Part shown: positions 1-8,156 of the stretch, piece after piece
Position numbering within the stretch: position 1 is the stretch's first letter
How the letters are laid out: every line of letters begins with the position of its first letter
NCBI GenBank assembly: GCA_015039465.1
Contig: MU130624.1
Coordinates: 425,072-435,599 of the forward strand
Origin: Phlegmacium glaucopus
Taxonomy: Eukaryota > Basidiomycota > Agaricomycetes > Agaricales > Cortinariaceae
Direction of reading: 5' to 3'
DNA length: 10,528 nt
The notes under the pieces: generated by a model
Told to the model about the DNA's origin: nothing
Database searches by the model: none
What the model saw: the letters and a program-made list of their open reading frames with translations, nothing else
Position numbers and translations under genes: made by a program

Positions 1-248
1 AACCTAACCCCCCCGAGGACCGGACATGGACAACCGATTCAGAACGTCCCCTCACAATCCCCTGTGGGCTGAAATTGGGTTTGGAGTTGAGATCTTAGTA
101 TGTGGGGTGGAAAGGCTGCTGGAGGCTGGAAGGCAGGTTGAGGCGAAGGCAGTGGCCAACTGAGACCTTAGGGCATCAAGGCGAGGCTGAGGCCAGGAGG
201 CTAAGTGAGGCAGAAAATAAAGATAAAAAGTATAGCGTGGTGAAGAAT

Positions 249-267
249 AAATTAATTAATTAATAAT
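249..267. repeat. TTAA microsatellite
   Basis: A short run of AATT/TTAA units inside an A-rich stretch. It is a simple low-complexity repeat with no visible role. Confidence 0.75.
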
Positions 268-332
268 AGCATAGTAAGGAAATAAATAAAATATAGAGGC
301 AATACAGGTATAATCATGAATTTGTGGGGGTC

Positions 333-433
333 GGATCGTCCCTAGGGGTAGGAAAGGAGAAACCTAGGGGACGATCCATTCAGTGAACATCTATAGAAAA
401 GACTTTATAATAATTGAAACCTAGGGGACGATC
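333..433. repeat. Three-copy 15-17 bp repeat, one copy inverted
   Basis: The 17-base word AAACCTAGGGGACGATC occurs at 360-376 and again at 417-433. An inverted copy (GGATCGTCCCTAGG, one C shorter) lies at 333-346. The inverted copy and the first direct copy can pair as a hairpin with a stem of about 14 bp. The words ATTCAGTG and ATTCAGTC follow the two direct copies. This could be the end of a small foldback element or a repeated protein-binding site; the sequence does not decide. Confidence 0.7.
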
Positions 434-488
434 GAACTGATTCAGTCGCAACGTCAACGGGATTGTAATCCTTTCCTAGAGGGAAATT

Positions 489-506
489 GCCTGGCTCAGG
501 CCAGGC
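489..506 (+). repeat. 7-bp perfect hairpin at the left edge of the array
   Basis: GCCTGGC (489-495) pairs with GCCAGGC (500-506) around the loop TCAG. This is the first strong stem of the hairpin-rich region. Flanking bases 488 and 507 would add a U-G pair on the + strand. Confidence 0.65.
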
Positions 507-991
507 GTGTCACCTTGCTATCAGGCTAAATGTCGGGGGCTAAGCCCGGTTAGTCTGAGGCATGTGAGGGTCTGGCACCGAGGGAGGAACAGAAGTGTCG
601 TGCGTAGAGGCTCGCCGAGGAAGGATAGTCGGTACCTGCTACTTGCGTGGCGGGTCGACCTTTCTCTTCAGCAGGATAACGCTCGAGCCCTGTAGCTTAT
701 GGTTTTGTCTAAGCTGGTTTAGTACCTCTGTTAGGTAGCTGAGCAAGGCTTACATGTTAGTGGACATGGTGTTGTTTTCCAAGGGGGAGTTTGGCTTTTG
801 TATGGGGCCTGCGCGAGACGTTCCGGCCGTAAGGGTTGCCTCAAACTGCCTCTTGCTAGGTTTCCTTGTCGTAAGGAAGTGAGGACGGTTTGCATGTAGG
901 CCGAGACAAGGCTGCTTAAGAGCCTGCTCGTTTGTTTTTAGTAGACCCGGTACAGGATGTACTTTAGGCCTTCTCGTAGTTTCACCCGTCG

Positions 992-1023
992 GTCTCAAAA
1001 GGCTACCCTTTGCCTTTTGGGAC
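992..1023 (+). repeat. 12-bp hairpin with 8-base loop
   Basis: GTCTCAAAAGGC (992-1003) pairs with GCCTTTTGGGAC (1012-1023). The only non-Watson-Crick pair is T995 with G1020, which is a U-G wobble if the + strand is transcribed and an A-C mismatch if the minus strand is. It is the longest uninterrupted stem in the region. Confidence 0.7.
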
Positions 1024-1281
1024 TCAGTTGGGCCAAGGACCTAACCAGACTAAAGGCTCTGCTGAAGTTTTTTCTCAAGACAGGGCGTTTACGGCTGAGC
1101 CAACGGTAGTTGGCTGATCTCAGTTGACCTATAAAGGTCTTTTGTGCCAGAAACCTTCTTATACACCTACTTAAGGTTCTGGATTAGTGCCTAAGACCTA
1201 TGTGACTAGGTTTTTGGTAGCATCATTTTAAGGCTTCTCCGGACTTACGGGTTTAAGTCTTGAGGTAACGTTGTTACCGAA

Positions 1282-1370
1282 GACCTTCCGACAGGTTATG
1301 TCTAGGCTGTCTTACCATGTCTTACCGTGCCTGTTATCTGCTTTTGGTTCGGTGATTGTTCCGGAAGGTC
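1282..1370 (+). repeat. Long-range 9-bp stem closing a branched fold
   Basis: GACCTTCCG (1282-1290) is an exact reverse complement of CGGAAGGTC (1362-1370). Directly inside, ACAGG (1291-1295) can pair with CCTGT (1330-1334), leaving the remainder on the 3' side of the loop. The arrangement resembles the closing helix of a branched RNA domain rather than a simple foldback. Confidence 0.5.
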
Positions 1371-1567
1371 AGTCGAATGTTTTCAGGCCGTCGTTGGTGA
1401 AGAGCTGGTTAGCCATGATGGTGTGAGGTTAAGTCAGGCAGTTTAGGTGGTGTCTCCTTGCGTGTGGAACACGGTTGAGGCCCTTTGGGACATGGGTACC
1501 TATAGCTACGCCGGGCCTTTCGTCCGAGACATGGCGACAGTACGAAGGCCACGCCTCCGCAGCCTGT

Positions 1568-1617
1568 GTAACCCTCTGTAACGCTTTTTGCAAAACTGTA
1601 GGCTTGTTACAGGTTAC
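1568..1617 (+). repeat. 12-bp two-part stem with bulge
   Basis: CTGTAAC (1576-1582) pairs with GTTACAG (1606-1612), and the adjacent GTAAC (1568-1572) pairs with GTTAC (1613-1617); three bases (1573-1575) bulge on the 5' side. The loop contains the palindrome TTTTGCAAAA (1586-1595). The next structure, CTTGAGGT/ACCTCAAG (1620-1627/1636-1643), begins three bases later. Confidence 0.65.
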
Positions 1618-1781
1618 TGCTTGAGGTATGGGAGAACCTCAAGGCCGATCGGCTTATACTGTTTCATGGACTAGACCTGGGCTGCCTTGGAAGCCTCTTG
1701 TGACTTGTGCTTTCAGTCTGGCTCCTAAATTTCCTAAAAACGGTTTTGTCGCTCACTTGACGTGCGGGAGCGACAGTTGTT

Positions 1782-1790
1782 GGTTGGCCA
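1782..1790. repeat. Candidate target-site duplicate of the LINE (weak)
   Basis: GGTTGGCCA here is repeated exactly at 8157-8165, immediately after the LINE poly(A) tail, where a target duplication is expected. If real, the LINE starts at 1791. Against this, the hairpin-rich region continues across 1791 without a visible change, and the sequence to the left does not encode the front part of the gene that begins at 8157. Confidence 0.3.
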
Positions 1791-1968
1791 AGAGACAAAA
1801 TGTACATCTATCGTAACTACTTTATCTGCTCTGCCAACTTTTGTAAGTTCAGCATGTTTGTAGTCTTTAAGGTTTTTTTTAGGCTCACAAGGCTGGGGCT
1901 ACCCTTTCTTGGGAGGGTTTTTTCAAGTGATAAACGAGGGAGCTACGACTGAGTTTTAGTGACCTTGA

Positions 1969-2250
1969 GTTTCAGTCGTAACTTTGCTGGCTGTGGCCTC
2001 TTCATTTGAGGAAAGACAGGAATTATCTGAGGCCTCGGCTACCTTCCCAGTCAGCACCCTCACAGAGGCTCAGGCAAGGCCAACTTCACTTCAAGCCCCG
2101 GACGCCGAGCAATTCTGAGCCCTACCAGCATTTAAGGGACAACAACAGGGACAAAAGCTTGCCTGGAGAGATCTCTCAAGAAAGGCCACCCTTCCCATAC
2201 CCGGAGTTGAGTACTTTAGATGGCTGGGACTTAGGGTTACCCCCCATTAG
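1969..2250 (+). pseudogene. Possible C-terminal remnant of LINE ORF1
   Basis: A frame in the same phase as ORF2 is open from 1969 to the TAG at 2248-2250, apart from one TGA at 2116-2118. It gives about 92 residues rich in Ala, Gln, Glu and Leu. The last third contains tryptophans and the word WRDLSRKATLPIPGVEYFRW, which looks like real protein rather than noise. Its stop lies 24 bases before the ORF2 start, the spacing expected of two adjacent LINE genes. No CCHC zinc knuckle is visible, so the usual ORF1 signature is missing and any ORF1 would be truncated or decayed. A longer frame at 2006-2278 in another phase lacks any protein-like pattern and is treated as a shadow. The assignment is inference from position and texture. 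Confidence 0.35.
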
Positions 2251-2274
2251 CGTTGACTCCTCTCGTCCTACCCA

Positions 2275-3306
2275 ATGAATAGAAATCTCAAACCAATGCC
2301 AAACAGATTACGGATACTTCAACTTAATATTAACAAATCTCAATAAGCCCACTTGGACCTCATAAACGGGGCCCTAGGTAAAGAATGGGACATAATACTA
2401 ATACAGGAGCCTTACATTACTTTCCTTGGCCATATACGCACGCCTAATGGATTTGCGAGTATCTTTCCTCAGGATCGCTTGGCTAGGCCAGAAGACACTG
2501 TCCGGTCAGTCATCTGGGTCAATAGCGGGCTTTCCTCGAACACGTGGAAGGCAATAAACATCCCAGGCAATAATGACCTAACAGCCATACAAATCAAAAT
2601 GGGTAACAGAACAATTTCAATTATCAATATTTATAATGATTGCACTCACTCTCATATGCTTACGCGACTGCACCAGCTCATGCAGACAGAGCAAGCAAAT
2701 ATTGGAGGAGGAGCCAACAACCATGTACTATGGTGCGGCGACTTCAACAGACATCACCCCTTATGGGATGATGAAGCAGATGAGCGACTATTTACCCCTC
2801 AGGCACTGAGGGAGGCTGCAGTCTTGATCAGTATGGTAGCAGACGAGGGCTTTGAAATGGCTCTGCCGAAAGGCACCCCAACCCTCAAACACATGGCTAC
2901 TAACTTATACTCACACCCAGACAATGTGTGGTGTAGCCCGGAACTAGCCCCATCAATTGTACAATGTGAAGTGGACAGCTATCTACAACCACCTTGCACG
3001 GACCACTTCCTGATCATTACCATCATCAACATCCCTCAAGAAAGGATTGAGCCCAAACTCTCCTACAACTATTGGATGATGGACTGGGAAGCCTATTGGG
3101 AGGGCCTTCTGGGTAACCTCGGGGCGATACCACTACCAGCCCTAATCGAAACTAATGAAGATCTTCAGCAGGCGGCCATCAACCTGACAGAAGCGATTCA
3201 GAAGACTACCAAGGAACAGGTGCCGGCCAGCAAGCCCTGCCCTCACTCGAAAAGGTGGTGGAATAGCGAGCTGCAAGGAATGAAAAAGAAGCTAAACAAG
3301 CTAAGT
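2275..3306 (+). pseudogene. LINE ORF2, endonuclease domain (broken)
   Basis: This is an apurinic/apyrimidinic-type endonuclease of the exonuclease-endonuclease-phosphatase fold, which nicks the DNA target and so primes reverse transcription. I place the start at ATG 2275 because the core motif LQLNIN lies about 15 residues inside it and ORF1 would stop just upstream. Catalytic motifs are seen in order: LNIN (near residue 18), IQEP (Glu 45), NIYND (near 119), GDFNRHHPLWD (near 154), PDNVW and TDHF (near 244). All key residues are present. A TAA at 2344-2346 interrupts it just after the first motif, and a TGA at 3307-3309 closes the open stretch. From about residue 270 the sequence is a Lys-rich linker towards the reverse transcriptase. 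Confidence 0.85.
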
Positions 3307-3309
3307 TGA

Positions 3310-5345
3310 GACGCTATGAGACAGAGAGCAGTACCTCACCACCCATGCCATGCAGAATGAAGACAGGAAGCCCAGGCATATGGGCAAGCAATTCTGAAGG
3401 CAAAGCAGGCGCACTGGACAGACTACCTTGAGGAGGCGTCAGCTAACGATCTATGGACCATCAACTGATACCTCAAAGAACCAGTAGGGGACAGAGGCAA
3501 GTCCCACATCCCCATGCTCAAGGTCAAGGAGGATGATGGTACAGTATGGGAGGTCATGACTAACGAGGAAAAAGCAGAAGTATTTCACAAAATCTTCTTC
3601 CCTCCAAAGCCAGCAGAGTCCACGGTCCCAGCGGCCTACAACTACCCTGATCCACTACCCTCTCCAGACGCAATCTCCAAGGATCAGATCTGACACCACA
3701 TCAGGGCTCTCTCTCCATATAAAGCCAGCGGCCCGGACAAGATCCCCAACATTGTGCTCCAGAAGACTGTGGACATCATAGAAGATTACCTCGACTACAT
3801 ATACTGGGCCATTATCAGGCTAGGACTCTATGTGGATGCATGGAGGGACTTCACCACGGTGGTACTACGTAAGCCAGGAAAGCCAAACTACGAGATTCCT
3901 ACAGCCCATTGCCCCATTGCCTTGCTATGTACCTTGGCAAAAGTATTAACATCCATAGTCGCAGAAGACATCTCAAACATGGTCGAAAAGGAAGGTCTGC
4001 TCCCGGAAAGCCACTTCGGAGGCAGGCCTGGCCAGATGACTACGGACGCTGTCCATACCCTGGTCAACAAGGTCAAGACAGCATGGCGACAGGGCAAAGT
4101 AGTTTCTGTACTCTTCCTCGATGTGGAGGGAGCCTTTCTGAACGTGGTAACTGATAGGCTTCTTCATAACCTCCGGAAAAGGAGGATACCCAAGGTCTAT
4201 GTTTGCTCCATCGAATCACTGCTGACAGGTAGGCGGACCCGAATGAAGTTCGACAACTTTATCTCAGAATTTATTCACATTTCAAACGGGATCGGACAGG
4301 GTGACCCCCTGTTGATGCTACTTTATATCATCTATAACACTGATCTCCTAGACATAGCAGAAGCTCCAGAGGAGGAGTCGCTAGGCTTTGTTGATGATGC
4401 GCTAGCCATGGCAGAGGGTGATAGCTTGGAGGAAACAGTGGAAACACTGACCATCTTCATGGCTAGAAACGAAGGAGGTTTTGCATGGTCAGATGCGCAT
4501 AACTCCCGCTTTGCTTTGGACAAACTGGCAGTCACTCACTTCACGAGGAAGAGAGTACCAGACCCAGGGCAACCCGGCCATACAACCAGTCCAGCAGCAC
4601 CCGATCTGAAGCTCAAGGGAGAAGTGGTAAGGGTGGAGTCAGCGTACAAGTACCTGGGTATCCATGTGGATAGCAAACTAAACTGGAAGACTCAAGTCCA
4701 TGAGGCAATCTCCAAGGCTACCAAATGGATTCTGCTCTACAAACAGCTAATGAAACTGTTCTCAGGTCTCTCTGCCAAATTCATGAGGTGGTTATACATC
4801 ACAGTCGCAGCCCCTAAAATGATGTACAGCCTGGATGTGTGGTACACGCCACCTCATAAAGCACCAGGAAAGAAAAGAAACACTGGCTCTGTCAAAGCCC
4901 TCAAAGAGTTTGGTAAGTTGCAACGGATGGCAACCCTGGCCACCACAGGTGCCCTCCGTACGACTCCCACCAACCTTTTGGACGTGCACGCAGGTCTTCT
5001 CCCCATTGATCTATTACTTAAAAAGATTTGTCATTGAGCACTGACACGTATTTGCTCTCTTTCCTCCACCAACCCAGTAGCCCTACAGGCAGTAAAGTAT
5101 CACGAACGCCCGGTTAAAAGGCACATTAATAACATCCAGCACCTCCTTAAACTGTTTGGAATCAATCCTTCAACATTGGAAGACATCCCAACGGTGACCA
5201 AACCACCCAGCTACAGGCTTCCAATTGACATCACTATTGCCAGCAGCAAAGAAGAATCAATCGAAGAAGAGTCCAAGGACGAAGCCAATATAAGGATATA
5301 TACGGATGGATCCAGTCAAAACGGGTTTGTAGGTGCAGCAGCGGT
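3310..5345 (+). pseudogene. LINE ORF2, reverse transcriptase and start of RNase H (broken)
   Basis: It continues in the phase of the endonuclease part. It would copy the element RNA into DNA at the nicked target. TGA stops lie at 3358, 3466, 3691 and 5035, and no frameshift was found. The reverse transcriptase core is complete: SPYKASGPDKIPN, PIALLCTLAKVLT (the usual Arg before PIAL is Cys here), LFLDVEGAF with the first catalytic Asp near residue 616, GIGQGDPLLMLLY, and FVDD with the catalytic Asp pair at 707-708. KYLGIHVD and a basic thumb region follow. The RNase H domain opens with IYTDGSSQ, its first catalytic Asp near residue 1011, and is cut off at 5345 by the LTR insertion. The downstream part resumes at 6706. 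Confidence 0.9.
5341..5345. repeat. Left target-site duplicate GCGGT of the LTR in the LINE
   Basis: GCGGT here matches 6701-6705 exactly; with the upstream CA the shared word is CAGCGGT. A duplication of 4-5 bp is typical of LTR-retrotransposon integrase. Because the next base is T on both sides, 4 and 5 bp cannot be told apart. Confidence 0.75.
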
Positions 5346-5485
5346 ATAAATTGTTGTTTGTGTTGTTATAAAACACCAACCAGAGAGCAATGGACTAGTC
5401 TTTAAGTCAAAAGCCTCCCTGTTGTTCGTTTAGGGAAGGTGTAACCTTGACTTGTATCACACAGAGGTAGGGAGCAAGAGTAGAG

Positions 5486-5548
5486 GTGAGGAGGATGAGG
5501 ATGAAGGTCTTGGAAGATGAATGAGGTAGAAGACGAGGATGAGGATGG
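5486..5548. repeat. GAGGAT-rich purine tract inside LTR A
   Basis: Two clusters of GAGGATGAGGAT-like words occur within an almost pure purine stretch on the + strand. On the transcribed minus strand this is a C/T-rich tract downstream of the TATA box. Confidence 0.55.
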
Positions 5549-5634
5549 GTAAGAAAGAGTCTTCAGTAAGACTATAGTGGTTGACAGTAGAGGACAGTAA
5601 CAGATAAAAGGTTAAAAAAGCGAACTTGAAGGAA

Positions 5635-5652
5635 GGAATTCACTGGAATTCC
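5635..5652. repeat. 7-bp perfect hairpin in LTR A
   Basis: GGAATTC (5635-5641) and GAATTCC (5646-5652) are perfect inverted repeats around ACTG. The hairpin is about 80-90 bases downstream of the minus-strand TATA box, so it would lie in the transcribed part of the LTR. No role is evident. Confidence 0.5.
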
Positions 5653-5721
5653 ACTGAGATGATGAAAGTGGGGGGTAAGAATGAATTGAACTGAACTACC
5701 TATCCTGGTACAAAAGAGCAG

Positions 5722-5729
5722 TATTTATA
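5722..5729 (-). promoter_or_regulatory. Probable TATA box of LTR A
   Basis: TATAAATA on the minus strand, about 970 bases from the LTR start and 383 from its end. That position divides a long U3 from a short R-U5, as expected for an LTR promoter. Confidence 0.5.
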
Positions 5730-6676
5730 CCCTAAGGATGAGGCTATGTAAAACAATAAAAAGAAATGAAGTACGCACTGTCAAAGGAAGAAATATAAAG
5801 AGAGGACAGCTGCGAGAAGAAAAGAACAATGGAAAAGAAAAAGGAACAATAAAAAAATCTGTAAAGTGTCAAAGTGCGAGAGAAAAGAAAAGAAGGCAGT
5901 GTACATAGTCCAATAGCAAAAATATATCAACTCCATAGGCGTGTGGTCATGTCAAAAATGTGAAAGGTCCTGAGTCAACACTTGAAATGCGCAGCGTTGT
6001 TCCCGAGAAAACACTACTTGCCCATGGTCCTATGTCATGCAGCCTTGATAACACTTGACACTCTGCGAGAATAATCCTCTGCTGCTGATTCATCTGCAAT
6101 TCCTGCTTAGTTGTGATCCTCCTGGACTTCCTAAATTGTCATAAAGAGGGTGGGAAGGCTTCATGTACCGCGTGAATGATGGTTTTGGCAGTGAATGATA
6201 AGATAAGAGGTAGACGAGTGAGGATAGGGGACTGAGTGAGATCCAGGAGCGAGGTATGGCAAGATAGATAGCTGAAGCGAAGACTTGTGGGTCCATAGCC
6301 ACAACAACAATGACAAAGCCTTTGACATAATGGGAGATGTGGCTGATGCGTCCATAAACAGGCCGTTCTTGAAATGATGGACCAAAGATACGATCAAACG
6401 CGAGCCAATGACTGATGCAAATAGTAGATTGATTGCTTTGTTGTATCACTAGCCAAGGGACAAACGGATGGTAGATGTTAAGGAGCATGTCGATAGTGTA
6501 AATGATAGACAACATAGTGGAAGACATTGAGGATATGATGAGCGATGAGGATGTTATCATTGAATGAATGGTTTTGTTGACCAGGAACACGATTCAGGGC
6601 CGCTTCCAAAATAGGTAAGCAAATTCAAAGTCCACTCATTCTCATGATGGCGACTTTTAAGCTTTCTTCTCACTCT

Positions 6677-6692
6677 ACCAATCAGTATTGGT
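6677..6692. repeat. Palindrome at the 5' end of LTR A
   Basis: ACCAAT and ATTGGT flank CAGT and can pair. It lies eight bases from the LTR boundary and is kept intact in the second copy at 9922-9937. The arms contain CCAAT on both strands. It may be an integrase or transcription-factor site. Confidence 0.5.
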
Positions 6693-6700
6693 GCGCAACA

Positions 6701-6705
6701 GCGGT
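6701..6705. repeat. Right target-site duplicate GCGGT
   Basis: An exact repeat of 5341-5345 at the far end of LTR A. Together the two copies define the insertion. Confidence 0.75.
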
Positions 6706-7633
6706 CATGTACTACCCAAGAAACGGTATCATCTACGAACCCTCCAGGATTCTCCACTATCACTTAGGGACTGACGAGGAATACTCGGTCTGGGACGCAG
6801 AAGCAGTGGGAGGTCTTATGGCATTATGGTTGCTACGAGGGTCCAACAGAATAAGTCGACTCCCTATCTCTATTTATTCTGATAGCCAGGCTTTCATCAA
6901 GTCTATAGGGGCTCAATGGGTGATCTCAGGCTACCACCTAGTTGAACATTTCACCAGACAAGCCGAATCCCTCATCAAGCAAGCAGAGCCAACAAGACAG
7001 CCAGCAAAGATAACACTGAGATGGATAGCAGCGCACGAGGACGTAAAAGGCAATGAGAGAGCAGATGAGGAGGCGAAGAGAGCAGCAGCAGGTACTACAG
7101 CACCAACAGAGCATCTACCTCACCCACTATGGCTGCCGCTTCCATTTAGTGCAGGCATCATGAAGACCCAGTATATGTATCAACTGAAGAGCAAATGGAG
7201 GGGAAAATGGGACCTTTCACCAAGAAAGGATTGTTTCTGCAACGTCGACCTGAACTTCCCCTTCAACAAGTTCCGAAAAATACAGGAGGCACTTATGCGC
7301 ACGCAAAGTAGCCTGATCATCCAGCTACGGACCAACCACATCCCTCTGAATGCCTATCTGCACAGAATAGGCAAAGTCGAGTCCAAGAAGTGCAATTCCT
7401 GCTGGAGAGTACCGCACGAGGTGGTCACAGAAACAGTGGTTCATTTTCTCTTTGAATGTCCCTCCTTTGACTATGAAAGACACGACATGGACCAGAAACT
7501 GGGAGCTCAGTCAAGGAACCTGAGGGCCATCCTCGCGAATAAGGATCATGTAAAAGAACTCATATGATATATAGGGCATACAAGATGTTTGAAGAAACCA
7601 GGTGAAGTCCTCTTTCCCGCAACTCCCCAGTAA
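6706..7633 (+). pseudogene. LINE ORF2, rest of RNase H and C-terminus (broken)
   Basis: When 5346-6705 is left out, codon phase passes cleanly from 5345 to 6706. The remaining RNase H residues are in place: Glu in WDAEAVGG (about 6800), Asp in IYSDSQAF (about 6881), and His and Asp in WIAAHEDVKGNERADEEAK (about 7025-7075). This activity removes RNA from the RNA-DNA hybrid. A CxxC...H...C cluster near 7390-7460 is the C-terminal zinc-finger-like motif common in LINE ORF2. A TGA at 7565-7567 truncates it. The same phase stays protein-like for 21 more codons to TAA at 7631-7633, which I take as the original end. An ATG-initiated frame from 6644 includes about 20 LTR-encoded residues and is not the real start. 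Confidence 0.85.
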
Positions 7634-8137
7634 ACCTATTGCAAAACAGATGACATGCTTCTACACGGACATATAAGAATCACCCAGCAACAATATCAAC
7701 AAGAAAGAGAAGAACGACAATTATGGTCATACGCACTGCTATTACAGTCACCACTATAATATACTACAAACCAAACCTAATCACCCACTTTACGACAAGC
7801 CGCCATACTAACTACCTCCCTAGCATGCTTCAGTTGGCCGTACCTACTGCTAGTCAGTTGGGTACTTAAGAGACAGAGGGTCTCACTCCCACAAACAATT
7901 CAGACATTGAAGATCGAGACGAGGAACAGCTACCCACTACACATCACACCATGGTCCTGGAAACGGTGTTTCTGTGCCAGGCTAACTCTAGGAGATAGGA
8001 TCGCTTTGGGCATACCCCGTTAGTGCACCAGGAGATGGGGGAAAGGGGAAAGGCATTCGGGGCCTGGTAGACTTAGTTCAAAAAGAGCCTGTAACGTCTG
8101 CATGGGGCCACGCCCTTTAGACTTAAATTGACATAAT
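7634..8137 (+). other. LINE 3' untranslated region
   Basis: Bases between the original ORF2 stop and the poly(A) tail, with no protein-like frame. It is A/C-rich at first and G-rich near the end. AATAAA at 8135-8140 runs straight into the A tail and could act as, or merely resemble, a poly(A) signal. Confidence 0.7.
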
Positions 8138-8156
8138 AAAAAAAAAAAAAAAAAAA
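8138..8156 (+). repeat. Poly(A) tail of the LINE
   Basis: Nineteen consecutive A residues after ACATAAT mark the 3' end of the retrotransposed RNA copy. Beyond it the protein-coding texture of a different gene begins at once. Confidence 0.9.

Larger units (their letters stand above)
1..488. other. Non-coding left flank
   Basis: No reading frame here looks like a gene. The first 230 bases are purine-rich on the + strand (many GAGG and AGGC words), a bias also seen in the two minus-strand LTRs further right, so this could be the remains of another LTR. No boundary or target duplication was found to support that. The middle is A/T-rich with a short TTAA microsatellite, followed by the 333-433 repeat cluster. 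Confidence 0.5.
489..1980 (+). other. Hairpin-rich non-coding region, possible structured leader
   Basis: No long or recognisable coding frame is present, and no zinc-knuckle motif of a LINE ORF1 was seen. The stretch carries short inverted repeats every 40-100 bases. Examples (left arm/right arm): 489-495/500-506 (7 bp, loop 4), 694-699/710-715, 862-867/873-878, 909-913/921-925, 992-1003/1012-1023 (12 bp with one G-T), 1098-1104/1109-1115 (7 bp, loop 4), 1126-1130/1135-1139, 1147-1157/1173-1182 (one bulge), 1193-1200/1207-1214, 1264-1269/1273-1278, 1514-1523/1542-1550 (one bulge), 1620-1627/1636-1643 (8 bp), 1747-1754/1768-1775 (8 bp), 1836-1840/1845-1849 and 1944-1952/1972-1980 (9 bp). The + strand is rich in T and G. 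It lies just upstream of the LINE genes on the same strand, so a structured 5' UTR is one reading; an unrelated non-coding RNA or repeat is another. Confidence 0.45.
5346..6700 (-). mobile_element. Solo LTR (family A) inserted in the LINE RNase H domain
   Basis: About 1,355 bp with no gene of its own, flanked by GCGGT on both sides and removable without changing the ORF2 phase. Read on the minus strand it starts TGTTGCGCACC and ends near AATTTATA. TG at the start is canonical; the end would be TG...TA if the duplication is 4 bp, perhaps a decayed CA. A TATAAATA box lies on the minus strand at 5722-5729. Downstream of it the minus strand is C/T-rich, as in fungal LTR leaders. The first 616 bases match the sequence at 9911-10528 at roughly 85-90% by eye, which shows the boundary and the repeat nature. 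No primer-binding site or polymerase gene is adjacent, so it is a solo LTR. Confidence 0.75.
1969..8156 (+). mobile_element. Degenerate non-LTR retrotransposon (LINE)
   Basis: The order is endonuclease, reverse transcriptase, RNase H, C-terminal Cys/His cluster, 3' UTR and poly(A), all on the + strand. That is the layout of fungal LINEs that insert by target-primed reverse transcription. The 3' end at 8156 is exact. The 5' end is not known: 1969 marks the first coding-like bases, but the leader may reach back to about 489, or the element may begin at 1791 if the GGTTGGCCA duplication is real. ORF2 has seven in-frame stops and carries a 1,355-bp insertion in the RNase H domain, so this copy is dead. 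It sits immediately left of a zinc-ribbon gene fragment, which was probably its target. Confidence 0.85.

Noticed and set aside
750..998. Minus-strand ORF of 82 codons
   Set aside because: No motif or protein-like texture, and it overlaps the hairpin-rich region with stems at 862-878 and 909-925.
1340..1362. tRNA B-box-like GGTTCGGTGATTG
   Set aside because: No matching A box, cloverleaf or acceptor stem around it.
2006..2278. 90-codon frame just before ORF2
   Set aside because: Starts at TTG, is low-complexity, and is out of phase with the more protein-like frame 1969-2250 over the same bases.
3888..4989. Minus-strand and alternate-frame ORFs across the reverse transcriptase
   Set aside because: Shadows of the reverse transcriptase frame without motifs of their own.
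5346..6700. Insertion as a DNA transposon or Helitron
   Set aside because: No terminal inverted repeats, no CTRR end, and insertion is not between A and T. A 4-5 bp duplication with a TG start fits an LTR.
5344..6701. LTR A insertion read as an intron (GT...AG ends)
   Set aside because: GT at 5344 and CAACAG ending at 6701 look like splice sites, but splicing there would put the rest of RNase H out of phase. The GCGGT duplication explains the junctions better.
3307..7567. TGA read as tryptophan (alternative genetic code)
   Set aside because: TGG is used freely for Trp, TAA also interrupts ORF2, and the TGA in the zinc-ribbon gene falls where the family has Arg. CGA-to-TGA decay is simpler.
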